This document shows positions 1-10,927 of a stretch of DNA of 64,000 nt, piece after piece. The notes below the pieces were generated by a model. The model had not been told where the DNA came from, did no database searches, and saw nothing but the letters and a program-made list of their open reading frames with translations. Every line of letters starts with the position of its first letter. Position 1 is the stretch's first letter. Origin of the DNA: Mixophyes australis (Eukaryota > Chordata > Amphibia > Anura > Limnodynastidae); assembly GCA_036250195.1 (NCBI GenBank), contig JAVHZZ010000003.1:335740875-335804874 (forward strand), in the 5' to 3' direction. The position numbers and the translations under genes are program-made.

Positions 1-882
1 ATTTAGTACATTCCAACATTAAATCACATTGATGTCTGCGGTTTGGTAAAACCGCACCATAGTAAATTTACCCCGTAGACTGCAGAAAGGATGCAGAATA
101 CCTGCACCTTAAATCTAATGGAGCCACAATCTAAGGGCAGGGTCAGATGAGCACTTTAGAATGCTCTGATTTTATGCCCAGGTGAGTACGGGTTCAGTTA
201 ACAATAAAATAAAAGGGTAATTCTATGTTTCTCCATAACCTAACGGGTCTACTGTCAAAGTGTTGAAAACAGCGATTTGACCACAGAATGGTTATGCAAA
301 ACTATAGAAATAAAAAGGAACTGACAAGCGCTTCTGGGCCAGCCCTTGCTAGATGTATACCCCTCTACCTGGAAGGATACACCCTCTGAGCAGAAGCAGC
401 GGTGGGAGTGTTTGGTATCCGGACTCTGACCGCACGGTGGAAAAAGCTTTACTGATTAATCTATATGTATGGTGGAAAGGAGGAATCGATTTCAACTTGA
501 TTCTATCTGGCCTTTAGAAGTTCGTCCTCTACTAATTACAATTACATGATATCGGGACTGAAAGAATCTCCCTATTTGAAGAACTTAACCTAAACTGTTT
601 GATATGGTTATATGATTTCTATCCCTATAGTGGAACCACAAGCGCTTGTCATTTCCTTTTTATTTTTATAGTTTTGTATGATTTGGGCATTATAGGTGTA
701 TTGCCCTTGAGGTAGCTGCTACCAGCGGCATCTGAGTGGAGCGCCTGTTGATTCTGTGCTTCATTGCTTGTTCTACAGAATAATTATGGTTTGACAGCAG
801 GACAGCGGATCATCAGTTTAGTACAGCCTGGCATCCTGCTACGGAAATCACAGTATTCTAAGACTGTGTGACACTGCTCTCA
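1..882. other. unassigned AT-rich sequence
   Basis: I see no coding region, RNA gene or repeat family that I can name in this stretch. Open frames are short and lack recognisable motifs. Confidence 0.5.
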
Positions 883-1441
883 GGGGCACATTTATCAATC
901 TTCTCATAAAGTGAAAAATAGTTTTCAATCCTTATCGCATTGATAAGGATTGAACTATTTGTCAAATTTATGAAGACCACAACACAGAAACAGCAGCTCC
1001 GAAAAACTGCTGTTTCTGTGATAAAAAAAATTACACTTACCCCGCCTCTTCGGAATGCGCTGTCTCCGGATCTCCTCCTGGTCCTCTTCGTTTCTTTTCT
1101 TACAGCAACTGCGCATGTGCAGTTCGAAGAATTGCACAGGCGCACAAACATCTCCGCTCTGTCTCTGCAACTATAGTTGCAGAGACAGAGCGGTGAGTAA
1201 CAGGGAGGGATCCTGTGATCCCATGCGCTGACCAGCTCTGCTCTTCGGAACTTGTTAGATTGCGGTAGGGAGCAGTCACCATACTGTTGTATGGTCACTG
1301 CTCCCCAAAACGAAACAGAATGCAGATATCCACGATATCTGCTGCGATGCACCGTTGTTAAATATGCGGGACACACAGAGGGACGTGTATTTTACGGTAA
1401 GTGCACGATAGTGCACTATCACTATTTGTTAAATATGCCCC
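883..1441. mobile_element. hairpin-rich foldback DNA element (non-autonomous)
   Basis: The ends are imperfect inverted repeats: GGGGCACATTTATCAA on the left and, read in reverse complement on the right, GGGGCATATTTAACAA. The flanking triplets TCA and TAA are compatible with a degenerate 3-bp target duplication. Between the ends lie at least seven separate inverted repeats: 917-959, 983-1020 (14-bp arms), 1107-1124, a 40-bp perfect palindrome at 1154-1193, 1268-1305 (17-bp arms, one mismatch), 1322-1342 (9-bp arms) and 1400-1417. Several overlapping open frames on both strands are by-products of this symmetry. I infer a MITE-like element; its superfamily is not known to me. Confidence 0.55.
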
Positions 1442-1919
1442 TAAGTCCTAAAGAGGAGTGTGCCTGGGAACATTAAAATATATATGTTTGTAAGGATGCA
1501 AAAACGTCCTTTTTGTTCATTTAAGAATTGATTGTTTTTGTTTGTTATACAGAACATATAAATATATAAATACATAAATAGCCCATTTAGCTATATAAGA
1601 GGAAACCATAATCCACCTCTTGATATATTATATTATGACTCCAAAGACACGTATTAATGTCACTTTCAAAAGTGTTGAGCAAAATTTCCGGCCATTCCTC
1701 TGGCTTAAGTCTTTTACCTAAATCTAACTTCCATTTATCAACGAAGGAAGATTGTCCCTGAGGGAAGACAAATATATCATAAAGCATAGAGATGATAACT
1801 TTCCCTTAGAGGTGAGGTCATTGTACTGATAACAGAACCACACCAAAACAAAGGTTTTTTAATTGTAAAAAGGCTGAGTTTAGTCAACTTAGAAAAAATG
1901 TATGTGAAGTTCTAACAGG
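1442..1919. other. unassigned sequence
   Basis: No gene or repeat family recognised here. The sequence is AT-rich and its open frames are short. Confidence 0.4.
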
Positions 1920-2786
1920 GTGGGGAAATTTATAGAGGGAATACAGGAAGAGTGGAATAAACTAAAACAAAAATGCAATAGAAAGTATGATCGTAAAAGC
2001 AAAGGGAAAAGAAAGCCAATAAAGTTCTGGAAGTCCCAATCAGAGGATATGGAGCTAGTCTAAAAGATACTAAACACATAATAAAAGTGCAATCTTTTTT
2101 TGCATATATCAGCAAAAAAGGGGGACAAAGCATTCTTTAGATATATTAGTAAAAGCAAAAATAAAAAAAACAAAGGGAGGATAATTTCATCTATAAGTAC
2201 TGAAGGGGTGATACGTTGAAGGGGATAAAGAAAGTCCAGACTATTATTTGCACTATATTGTTTGCCGATGAAAATTCAAATTGGTCACCTGGGAAATGCA
2301 CCCTGCTGTGCTGTAGACTACAGTAGACACAAATATATTTAAGAAGAGATGTAACTTGAACTCTTAAAATTAAAAATAGATAAAGAATGGGTCTAGATGG
2401 TATACATCAAAGAGTATCAAAAGCACTATGAGTAGTGCTTTCAGCACCATTAAACAATAACTGCTAACAAGTATAATTTCAGGTGACTGGAGAATGGCAA
2501 ATGTAGTTCCACTACACTAGAAAAGCAGTAGGGGAGAATATGATATGATATCTATGCACATGTGACTCTCAAACCAATAGCAGAAACAGCAATGGAATAA
2601 TTTTTTTAAGAAAAATATTGACTAATTAGTCAAATTACAGGGAAGTCTGGATTTGCTTTTTGGAGATCATGTCAAATGAATCAAGTGATTATTTACTTTG
2701 GTAACTGAAGTGATGGATCAGGGTCGATCACTGGATGTAGCTTATTTAAATTTCAGCAATGCATTTGATAAAGACACCCCACAATC

Positions 2787-2900
2787 ATCATCATCATCAT
2801 CATTTATTTATATAGCGCCAACATATACCGTAGCGCTAAATTAATAAATAAATTAATTAATAATTTAATTATCGTAATTTAATTATTTCATTAATAAATT
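2787..2900. repeat. (ATC)n plus SINE-tail-like fragment within the LINE relic
   Basis: A run of ATC triplets is followed by TTTATTTATATAGCGCCAAC and a TAATTAATAAATT-rich stretch. The same 'TTTATTTATATAGC' module terminates the SINE copy at 34,702-35,038. It interrupts the LINE relic just after its FSNAFDK segment, so it is either a small insertion or a microsatellite seeded by a SINE tail. Confidence 0.55.
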
Positions 2901-3358
2901 AATTCAGAAACTGAAAATCCTTCGATTTGACTCTTAATTAGTGGAATGGATAAAGGTTTGCCTAAAGTACAGAAGACAAAGTGTTGTAGTTAATGGTAGA
3001 GATTATGGGCTGGTAACCTGTGAAGAACCAGGGTTGAGTCCTAAGTCCTTTTTATTTTTAATGTATTTGATAGTGATGGGAGGGTTGATACCCTGGACTT
3101 GATTCATCAAATGTGTGGTGATTTAGAGAAAACGGAACAATGAACTGAAGTTTGGAATCGTAAATTTAATACCTCAAAATGTAAAACAATATATGAGGGA
3201 CACAAACTTCTGAATTCTAAATATAAATGAATGGTGATGTAATGTCACCAACATCGACAGACGAAATGAACCTTGGAATTATAGTTTTAGATGATACAAA
3301 ATTAAACAAGCAGTGTAGATAAGCAGTAGGAAAGGCCAGTAGAATACTTGGTTGTATA

Positions 3359-3400
3359 GATATATATATATATATATATTGTTATTGTTATATATATTGT
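3359..3400. repeat. (TA)n-rich simple repeat
   Basis: An alternating TATATA tract is followed by TTGTTATTG variants, inside the LINE relic. It interrupts the reading frame between the DLG and VQFW blocks. Confidence 0.7.
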
Positions 3401-3833
3401 TGTGTTATTAGCAGGATGAGAGAGATTATATAGCCATTTTATAGGTCACTGGTAAGACCTCACCATGAGTCCTGTGTGCAATTCTGGAGGCACAATCTCC
3501 AAAAAGACATTAAGAAAATAGAAAAAATTGAGAGAAAGACAGCTAATATGTGTTGTATAACAAAACTTATCAGGAACTTGTACAGCTTAGAGGAGGACAG
3601 GTACAGAGGTGATAAGAGAGTAACATTCAAATATAGCAAATGTATTAATACAGTTCAGGAAGGTAGATTTCTAAAACAAGGTGAAAGAAAAGCTAATAGA
3701 TTCATGGAATAGTCTCCCAGTAGTTGTAGTGAAGAATTAAAGAATGCTTGGGATAAACGTATGGCTATTGCTAAGACTGAGATAGAGAAATATTAAGAAA
3801 CAAAATGGAAAAATAAAACCAAATACCTCACAT

Positions 3834-3852
3834 CACCCCCCCCCCCCCCTCC
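3834..3852. repeat. poly-C tract
   Basis: A run of about 15 C residues lies immediately downstream of the LINE relic. It is likely length-unstable and prone to sequencing error. Confidence 0.8.
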
Positions 3853-4379
3853 CCATCCCCCAGAAAAACATCAGGAACAATAAATGGGCAGACTAGAGGG
3901 ACTTGTAGCTTATTTCCGAGAGGTAGCAGAAATAAGGCGTGGAACAAATGGGTATCATTTAAGTAACCTGTTACACAGAACCAAAGATATGGAAAGGAAG
4001 AGATCCAAATAACTTTGGCGAAGGAGGAAATGTATTTACATAAAAAGTCAACCTACCAAGAAGCAAGAGAATTGGAGTTTATTGCTGAAAGTTGGGACTG
4101 TGTTGAATAGAGTAGATTTATTGATCCAAAACCCTGATTGCCCCAAACGACAGATAGTATAATTTGTATTTATGTTTAAACCTAGATTTAAGAATAATAT
4201 AGTTAAGATCTATATAAAAATTTACATTTTTAACTTTTTGTGGAAAGAAATGTTCTTGCAAAATGGATCCGTGCAACATTGGGTTCTTGGCACGTACCAT
4301 ATCCGCCGCAGTCATATCACAGATACCCGGGTCCCTCCTTGTCTCCTGCAGCATTTCTGTCCATCACATCTTCGTTTGT

Positions 4380-4899
4380 AAACAAACACATACTGTTTGT
4401 GGTGCTGCATGGGCGCAGCCATCTTGGATGCAGTCAGGTGATTATTCCAGGCCAACCAGATTCAGCAATTGTGATCACATGAACTATGCAGCCAATAGGT
4501 ATTTGGTACACCCTATTTAAACCTGCTGCTGCGATCTGTTCATTACCAGAAAAACACACCTCTTTCCTGAGGCTAGTTCTTGGATCCAGGTTCCAGAAGT
4601 TCCTGCACTGTTCCTGATTACCCAGTGTTTACAAAGTAATCATCACTTTGCAAGTATACTGCATTTACAAGTGCACATCTTTCTACAATTACCTGCAATT
4701 CCAAAGTGCATATCTTTCTACAGGTATCCTGCATTACCCATCACTCTGCAAGTACTCTGCACTTCCAAGCTGCTCATCTTCCTGCAAATATTCCGCATTC
4801 ATCAAGAGTGCTTACCTCAGTAAGAACTTTGCACTATCTAGTGTTTATTCTGCAGTACCTGTGGTTTTACCGGTATCATCAACTCTGTTGCTGGGGCTG
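4380..4899 (+). other. possible LTR-type repeat interrupted by the hAT insertion (left part)
   Basis: This GC-richer stretch contains a TATTTAAA promoter-like box near 4514 ('CCCTATTTAAACCTGC') followed by TTCCTG/GTTCC-rich sequence. The same TTCC/GTTCCAG style resumes at 11,069-11,300 on the other side of the hAT element. I infer that the hAT jumped into an older repeat, perhaps an LTR. No LTR ends or polyprotein are visible, so the class is a guess. Confidence 0.3.
4640..4815. repeat. degenerate short tandem repeat
   Basis: Imperfect copies of a roughly 45-55-bp phrase recur here, recognisable by AAGTGCAcATCTTTCTAC and by TCTGCAagTACTCTGCA-like segments. Copies are too diverged for an exact period by eye. 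Confidence 0.4.
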
Positions 4900-4907
4900 G
4901 TTCTAAG
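4900..4907. repeat. 8-bp target site duplication of the hAT element (left copy)
   Basis: GTTCTAAG directly precedes the left terminal TAGAGATGG. The identical octamer follows the right terminus at 11,061-11,068. Eight base pairs is the size expected for hAT transposition. Confidence 0.93.
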
Positions 4908-4925
4908 TAGAGATGGTCACTGACC

Positions 4926-5055
4926 CCCGTGTTTTGGTTTTGGATTCGGTTTTGGATCTGGATTACCGTCGTGTTTTGGTTTTGGTTTTGGTTTTGCAAA
5001 ACCTCCATTGCGTGTTTTGGTTTTGGTTTTGGTTTTGTTTGGTTTTGTTTTGCTA
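4926..5055. repeat. TTTTGG-rich subterminal repeats of the hAT element
   Basis: Clustered GTTTTGGTTTTGG motifs in three blocks lie just inside the left terminus. The same motif cluster appears at 18,160-18,215 in the second hAT copy, so it is a family feature. Subterminal repeats in hAT elements commonly bind the transposase; that role is inferred here. Confidence 0.7.
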
Positions 5056-5300
5056 TTTTTTGGGAAAATCCATGTTTTTGGGCCTAAATTAACCCAATTT
5101 AGTGCTCCAACTGTTTTAGAGACAAGTAATCTAATTGTTGAGGTAATAAATCATCCAAAAAAAACAGTTTAATTCTTCGTTGGTAGGCCTATTCTACACA
5201 CAAAACAGATTGTCTTCCTCTCCATCTATGCATATTGGCAATGCAGCCATCGTCTTTGAATGTATATTACACCCTACACTTATAGTTAAATATGTAAAGA

Positions 5301-5895
5301 AATGGAAAAAGCCAGTTTGGTTTCTGTCTCTCAAGGCCCCCCTCCACTTGTATAAAATACCAAAAAATTCAGCCATTATAGACTGTACAATATTAATTGA
5401 CATGGAGAAAGCCAGTTTGGTTTCTGTCTCTCAAGGCCCCCCTCCACTTGTATAAAATACCAAAAAATTCAGCCATTATAGACTGTACAATATTAATTGA
5501 CATGGAGAAAGCCAGTTTGGTTTCTGTCTCTCTAGGCCCCCCTCCACTTGTATAAAATACTAAAAAATTCAGCCATTATAGACTGTACAATATTAATTGA
5601 CATGGAGAAAGCCAGTTTGGTTTCTGTCTCTCAAGGCCCCCCTCCACTTGTATAAAATACCAAAAAATTCAGCCATTATAGACTGTACAATATTAATTGA
5701 CATGGAGAAAGCCAGTTTGGTTTCTGTCTCTCAAGGCCCCCCTCCACTTGTATAAAATACCAAAAAATTCAGCCATTATAGACTGTACAATATTAATTGA
5801 CATGGAAAAAGCCAGTTTGGTTTCTGTCTCTCTAGGCCCCCCTCCACTTGTATAAAATACCCAAAAATTCAGCCATTATAGACTGTACAATATTA
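5301..5895. repeat. 100-bp tandem array, left side of hAT (about 6 copies)
   Basis: A unit beginning CATGGAGAAAGCCAGTTTGG repeats with exactly 100-bp spacing at 5401, 5501, 5601, 5701 and 5801. A first copy starts at 5301 (AATGGAAAAAG) and the last degrades after 5890. Only a few substitutions separate the units. It lies 3' of the transposase gene and is unrelated in sequence to the 100-bp array on the other side. Confidence 0.95.
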
Positions 5896-6091
5896 TGAAA
5901 AATGGACAAAGCCAGTTTAGGGTCACTCTGTCTATGACACCCTACCCTTAAGGATAAATTGCCCTAACAGCAGGCTTTCAAGATGGTATGTGATATGGAA
6001 ATGCCACAAGTCCCTTTCCTCTTTGGGGGTAGATTGCACCCTACACTTACATAGAAAGTTTTAAAAAGATGTTATCGGCATCATCTTCAGC

Positions 6092-9085
6092 TTAATCCTC
6101 ACCCTCATCAGTGTGTACGTCATCATCACAGACTATCAATTCATCGCCGCTTGAATCCGCCATTAGAGAACAGTCAGTGCTTGGATGTCTTGGATGGTGA
6201 AGGCCTTCCTCGTGGAAGATGTAGTTCATTTTTATAAACATCATTTTCTCCACATTTTTGGGAAGTAACCTTCTACGGCGATCACTGACTAAGTTCCCTG
6301 CTGTGCTGAACACTCGTTCAGAGTACACACTGGAGGGTGGGCAGCTTAGGTATTGCAAAGCAAGTTTGTACATGGGTTTCCAAATGGCCTGCTTTTCTTC
6401 CCAGTAAGGAAAGGGACTGTCTGACATTTCCATATCAACTACCTCTTGAAAGTAATCCTCCACCATCCTTTGCATGTTTATACTCATATTGGATGGAGTT
6501 ATGGGCAAAGTGACACATTTTTTTGAAAAATCCTTCAAACCAGCCCAGATGTTAAATTGTTCTGGTCTGCCCCCTGTGTCTTCCCTGCTTCTTTTTTGGA
6601 AATTTAATTTTTTACGAGCAACAGCTTGAGAAAGTGAAGGAGGACACGTCGTCAAGCCGAGGCCCAGTTCAGCGGCCAACTTGCTGAGCAATAGCTCCTT
6701 GCAAAAGTTCACATCTCGCTCATTTACAAGTAAAGACTCAATGTAGGTTTTAAACCTTGGATCAAGCACAGTGGCCAAAACGTACTGATCCGAGTTCAAA
6801 ATCTTAATAACTCGAGGATCATTGTGAAGCGAATTAAGTACTTGATCGACAAGGCCAACATACTTTGCTGAATTGCTTGCTTTCAGCTCCTCCTTCATTT
6901 TCTCAAGCTGCTTTTCCAATAGTCTAATTAAAGGAATGACTTGGCTCAAACTAGCAGAGTCTGCACTGACCTCACATGTCACAACTTCAAATGGTTTCAG
7001 CACCTTGCACAGCACTGAAAGGATTCCCCACTGTGCAAGAGTGAAATACATCCCCCCTCCTTTCCCAATGTCATGACTTGTGCAATATGCTTGGATGGCT
7101 TTGCGCTGTTCCTCCATCCTCTGAAGCATGTACAGGGTGGAATTCCACCGAGTTACCACCTCTTGCTTAAGTTGGTGGCAGGGCAAGTTAAACTGCTCTT
7201 GGAGCTGCTGTAATCTCCTACATGCTGTGGCTGAATGCCTGAAATGGCCTGAAATTTTACGGGCCACCGAAAGCATCTCCTGCACCTCACGGTTATTTCG
7301 TAGGAAGCTCTGCAACACCAAGTTGATGGTGTGAGCAAAACAGGGAATATGTTGGAAATCACCCAGCTGTAATGCTCGCACTATATTGTTGGCGTTATCT
7401 GAAATGACATACCCTGGGGAGAGTCCGAGTGGTATAAGCCATGCATCAATCACATCTCTCAGTTTGCGTAACAAATTGTCAGCCGTATGCCTGTTAGTAA
7501 AGCCGGTGATACAAAGAGTGGCCTGCCTGTGACAAATGTTACGTAGTGGTGTACATGCTGCTGCTGTTCCTGCTGGTGAAGGTGAATGACCAACCCAGTG
7601 GGCTGTCACAGTCATATAGTCTTTGGTTTGGCCACTTCCACTTGTCCACATATCTGTGGTTAAGTGAACAGTGGGCAGAATGGCATTTTTCAGCGCAATC
7701 TCTACATTTTTACACACTTTTTGGTATAGTTGTGGAATAGCTTTACGGGAGAAATGGTGTCGCGATGGAATTCTGTAACGCGGACACAAAACCTCAATTA
7801 ACTGTGAAAAACCAGCTGCGTTTATTGTGGAGATTGGACGCAGATCTAACACTAACATTGCAGCCATGGCGTCTGTGATTCGCTTGGCGACTGGGTGACT
7901 GCTGTCATATTTGCTTCCCCTCGCAAATGATTGTTTCACAGTTAATTGCTGAAATGTAGGACTGCTCATTTTATTCACCTGCCTCTGGGATGACGATTCA
8001 CCCCCAGCAGCAGCAACAGCAGCAGCAGGACTAACGCTTTCTTCAGAGGAATCAATAATAGTGCCGGAGTCATCCAGCCTTAAGTGGGATGCCGGGCTAA
8101 CTCCGAGCGCTACTGAGGATATTGATGAGGATGGTGTGGTGGGTGTATTTTGTAGCCGTCGGTATGTCGGTGAGCGGAGGGTCTTAGCTGATGAGGGAGT
8201 GCTTGTATTCTTTTGGGAAGAACTTTCAGCTTTTCCCAACACTTTGCCATGAACTCTCGTTAAATGGCGTAACATAGACGAGGTTCCAAGATGGTTAAGG
8301 TCCCTCCCTCGACTGACTGTGGCTTCACATACACTACAAATGGCTATACAATTGTTGTCTGGATTTGGGTAGAAATAATTCCACACATAAGAAGTGGATT
8401 TTTTTGTTTTATGCCCAGGCATGACAATGGCCTTTTTCTTGTCACGTGCCAGAACTGCTGCCACTGGTGCAGGACTTACACAAACAACCTCATCCTCATC
8501 AACATCCTCATTAGCGCCCTCGTCGCCTACACAAATCTCCCCCTCATCCTCTTCTAATTCCAAAGTGGCATCCTCAATTTGGGTATCACCGGCTACACTC
8601 GGGCTATTAAGGCACACATCAGCAGAATGCTCACGATTAGACATCCCACTGTTGGATGGACTCTCCACAGGGATTGTTGTCATTTGTGAATCAGAGCAAA
8701 TATTCTCCTGTAATGCCTCACTGTTATCTTGCAGCTCAGCTTTGACGCGTAACAGTAGTTGTGCACCAATTGTAGCCTGGGTAACTTTTTGGGATCTGCC
8801 ACTAATAGCCAAAGGTGAAGGCCTCATTCTCTCTTTGCCACTGCGTGTGTAGAATGGCATGCTTGCAATTTTTTTTTTATCGTCACTTAACTTTTGCTCA
8901 GTTACACTTCTTTTTCGCTTCAATACAGTAAAATTTTTTTTGGTTTTTGTTTTTTGCACTAATTTGAAAACACTCTGTTGTTTGACATCGCCTTGACCAG
9001 ATGACGTACTGGGAACACTAACATCAGGACTGGTGACAGAACCTGGTTGCTCATTTAGATCATATGTGGACTGCTTTGAATCCAT
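6092..9085 (-). CDS. hAT transposase, BED zinc finger type, 997 aa
   Basis: This encodes the transposase that would excise and reinsert the surrounding element by binding its ends in the nucleus. A Lys/Arg-rich segment near residues 47-72 (KTKTKK, KRKR) could serve nuclear import, and an acidic stretch lies at about 175-200. The BED zinc finger spans about 231-280 with C250, C253, H274 and H279. The RNase-H-like core shows D478 in TTDMWTS, D563 in VISDNANN, C582 and H585 in the CFAH motif, and the TRWNST segment at 645-650. The C-terminal hATC dimerisation block (about 894-957) carries the third acidic residue, E923, in SVYSERVFSTAG. The ATG is 24 nt from the right array. No stop or frameshift breaks the gene. 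It resembles Ac/ZBED1-type proteins. Because it sits inside TIRs and a TSD, I read it as a mobile transposase and not a domesticated ZBED gene. Confidence 0.95.
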   Translation of the reverse strand: MDSKQSTYDLNEQPGSVTSPDVSVPSTSSGQGDVKQQSVFKLVQKTKTKKNFTVLKRKRSVTEQKLSDDKKKIASMPFYTRSGKERMRPSPLAISGRSQKVTQATIGAQLLLRVKAELQDNSEALQENICSDSQMTTIPVESPSNSGMSNREHSADVCLNSPSVAGDTQIEDATLELEEDEGEICVGDEGANEDVDEDEVVCVSPAPVAAVLARDKKKAIVMPGHKTKKSTSYVWNYFYPNPDNNCIAICSVCEATVSRGRDLNHLGTSSMLRHLTRVHGKVLGKAESSSQKNTSTPSSAKTLRSPTYRRLQNTPTTPSSSISSVALGVSPASHLRLDDSGTIIDSSEESVSPAAAVAAAGGESSSQRQVNKMSSPTFQQLTVKQSFARGSKYDSSHPVAKRITDAMAAMLVLDLRPISTINAAGFSQLIEVLCPRYRIPSRHHFSRKAIPQLYQKVCKNVEIALKNAILPTVHLTTDMWTSGSGQTKDYMTVTAHWVGHSPSPAGTAAACTPLRNICHRQATLCITGFTNRHTADNLLRKLRDVIDAWLIPLGLSPGYVISDNANNIVRALQLGDFQHIPCFAHTINLVLQSFLRNNREVQEMLSVARKISGHFRHSATACRRLQQLQEQFNLPCHQLKQEVVTRWNSTLYMLQRMEEQRKAIQAYCTSHDIGKGGGMYFTLAQWGILSVLCKVLKPFEVVTCEVSADSASLSQVIPLIRLLEKQLEKMKEELKASNSAKYVGLVDQVLNSLHNDPRVIKILNSDQYVLATVLDPRFKTYIESLLVNERDVNFCKELLLSKLAAELGLGLTTCPPSLSQAVARKKLNFQKRSREDTGGRPEQFNIWAGLKDFSKKCVTLPITPSNMSINMQRMVEDYFQEVVDMEMSDSPFPYWEEKQAIWKPMYKLALQYLSCPPSSVYSERVFSTAGNLVSDRRRRLLPKNVEKMMFIKMNYIFHEEGLHHPRHPSTDCSLMADSSGDELIVCDDDVHTDEGED

Positions 9086-9100
9086 TCTGAGCGCAAACCA

Positions 9101-10720
9101 CTGGGGAGTGCTAAAAATTATTTAGTAGATTCTGCTGACAGTTATGACTTTTGACAGCCAGAAATATTAATGCACAATTAGGGAGGACACCCCAAAAACA
9201 CTGAGGAGTGCTAAAAATTATTTAGTAGATACTGCTGACAGATATGACTTTTGACAGCCAGAAATATTAATGCACAATTAGGGAGGACACCCCAAAAACA
9301 CTGAGGAGTGCTAAAAATTATTTAGTAGATACTGCTGACAGATATGACTTTTGACAGCCAGAAATATTAATGCACAATTAGGGAGGACACCCCAAAAACA
9401 CTGAGGAGTGCTAAAAATTATTGAGTAGATACTGCTGACAGATATGGCTTTTGACAGCCAGAAATATTAATGCACAATTAGGGAGGACACCCCAAAAACA
9501 CTGAGGAGTGCTAAAAATTATTTAGTAGATACTGCTGACAGATATGACTTTTGACAGCCAGAAATATTAATGCACAATTAGGGAGGACACCCCAAAAACA
9601 CTGAGGAGTGCTAAAAATTATTGAGTAGATACTGCTGACAGATATGACTTTTGACAGCCAGAAATATTAATGCACAATTAGGGAGGACACCCCAAAAACA
9701 CTGAGGAGTGCTAAAAATTATTGAGTAGATACTGCTGACAGATATGACTTTTGACAGCCAGAAATATTAATGCACAATTAGGGAGGACACCCCAAAAACA
9801 CTGAGGAGTGCTAAAAATTATTTAGTAGATACTGCTGACAGATATGACTTTTGACAGCCAGAAATATTAATGCACAATTAGGGAGGACACCCCAAAAACA
9901 CTGAGGAGTGCTAAAAATTATTGAGTAGATACTGCTGACAGATATGACTTTTGACAGCCAGAAATATTAATGCACAATTAGGGAGGACACCCCAAAAACA
10001 CTGAGGAGTGCTAAAAATTATTGAGTAGATACTGCTGACAGATATGACTTTTGACAGCCAGAAATATTAATGCACAATTAGGGAGGACACCCCAAAAACA
10101 CTGAGGAGTGCTAAAAATTATTTAGTAGATACTGCTGACAGATATGACTTTTGACAGCCAGAAATATTAATGCACAATTAGGGAGGACACCCCAAAAACA
10201 CTGAGGAGTGCTAAAAATTATTGAGTAGATACTGCTGACAGATATGACTTTTGACAGCCAGAAATATTAATGCACAATTAGGGAGGACACCCCAAAAACA
10301 CTGAGGAGTGCTAAAAATTATTGAGTAGATACTGCTGACAGATATGACTTTTGACAGCCAGAAATATTAATGCACAATTAGGGAGGACACCCCAAAAACA
10401 CTGAGGAGTGCTAAAAATTATTGAGTAGATACTGCTGACAGATATGACTTTTGACAGCCAGAAATATTAATGCACAATTAGGGAGGACACCCCAAAAACA
10501 CTGAGGAGTGCTAAAAATTATTGAGTTGATACTGCTGACAGATATGACTTTTGACAGCCAGAAATATTAATGCACAATTAGGGAGGACACCCCAAAAACA
10601 CTGAGGTGTGCTACAAATTATTTAGTAGATACTGCTGACAGATATGACTTTTGACAGCCAGAAATATTAATGCACAATTATGGGGGACACCCCAAAAGCG
10701 CTGGGGAGTGCCAAATATGA
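9101..10720. repeat. 100-bp tandem array, right side of hAT (16 copies plus a partial)
   Basis: Units beginning CTGAGGAGTGCTAAAAATTA recur every 100 bp from 9101 to 10,601, with a partial copy at 10,701. The first and last units are the most diverged (CTGGGGAGTG, CTGAGGTGTG). Interior units differ mainly at one site, TTTAGTAGAT versus TTGAGTAGAT. The array sits directly upstream of the transposase start codon, in the 5' leader or promoter region of that gene. It has no open frame of its own. Confidence 0.97.
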
Positions 10721-10879
10721 AGAAAAAATAATAAACCTCTATCCTCCTCTCTGCACTAGCGATTTTGGTTAGAGCAATTGCAAGAACAATATTGTATTCT
10801 CTGTCCCTGCTCTAATTAGCCTATGACTACACCCTGCTCTCTCCCTCTGTCAAATGGCGATGGATTGCTGTGGAGGCGT

Positions 10880-10892
10880 GTATTTATAAAGT
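10880..10892 (-). promoter_or_regulatory. possible TATA box for the transposase
   Basis: Read on the minus strand this spells CTTTATAAATAC, a TATA-like sequence upstream of the array and the transposase gene. The diverged second hAT copy has a related segment near 19,875. The promoter role is inferred from position alone. Confidence 0.3.
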
Positions 10893-10927
10893 TGAAGTAT
10901 CGCGAGAACCGAGTCCCGAGATCCGAC

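Larger units (their letters stand above)
1920..3800 (+). pseudogene. decayed non-LTR retrotransposon (LINE) reverse transcriptase
   Basis: Broken plus-strand reading frames spell, in the right order, the landmarks of a CR1/Jockey-type LINE ORF2. A 'KAFFRYISKSKNKK' stretch lies near 2120-2165 and a 'GLDGIH'-like segment near 2390. 'DWRMANVVPLH' follows at 2485-2517, then 'SLDVAYLNFSNAFDK' at 2730-2775, which corresponds to the YLDFSKAFD block of the catalytic core. The 'VVVNG' segment and the SPKSFLFLMYL remnant lie near 2985-3066, 'DLGIIVLDD' near 3270-3297, and the C-terminal 'CVQFWRHNLQKDIKKIEKI' block at 3474-3530. Stops and frameshifts occur throughout and the catalytic FADD-type motif is not evident, so it is dead. 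A satellite-like insert sits inside it (2787-2900). The exact LINE clade cannot be fixed by eye. Confidence 0.75.

Noticed and set aside
858..1376. 172-codon minus-strand frame
   Set aside because: Lies across the hairpin-rich element; several overlapping frames on both strands are open there because of inverted-repeat symmetry, and no domain is visible.
6873..8852. Plus-strand open frames opposite the transposase
   Set aside because: Antisense shadows of the minus-strand transposase gene with no independent motifs.
6092..9085. Possibility of a domesticated host ZBED gene
   Set aside because: It lies between hAT TIRs and a perfect TSD with family-typical subterminal repeats, so a mobile element is the simpler reading.
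9101..10720. Regular 100-bp spacing suggestive of a CRISPR array
   Set aside because: Entire units repeat with no unique spacers, and the genome is vertebrate.
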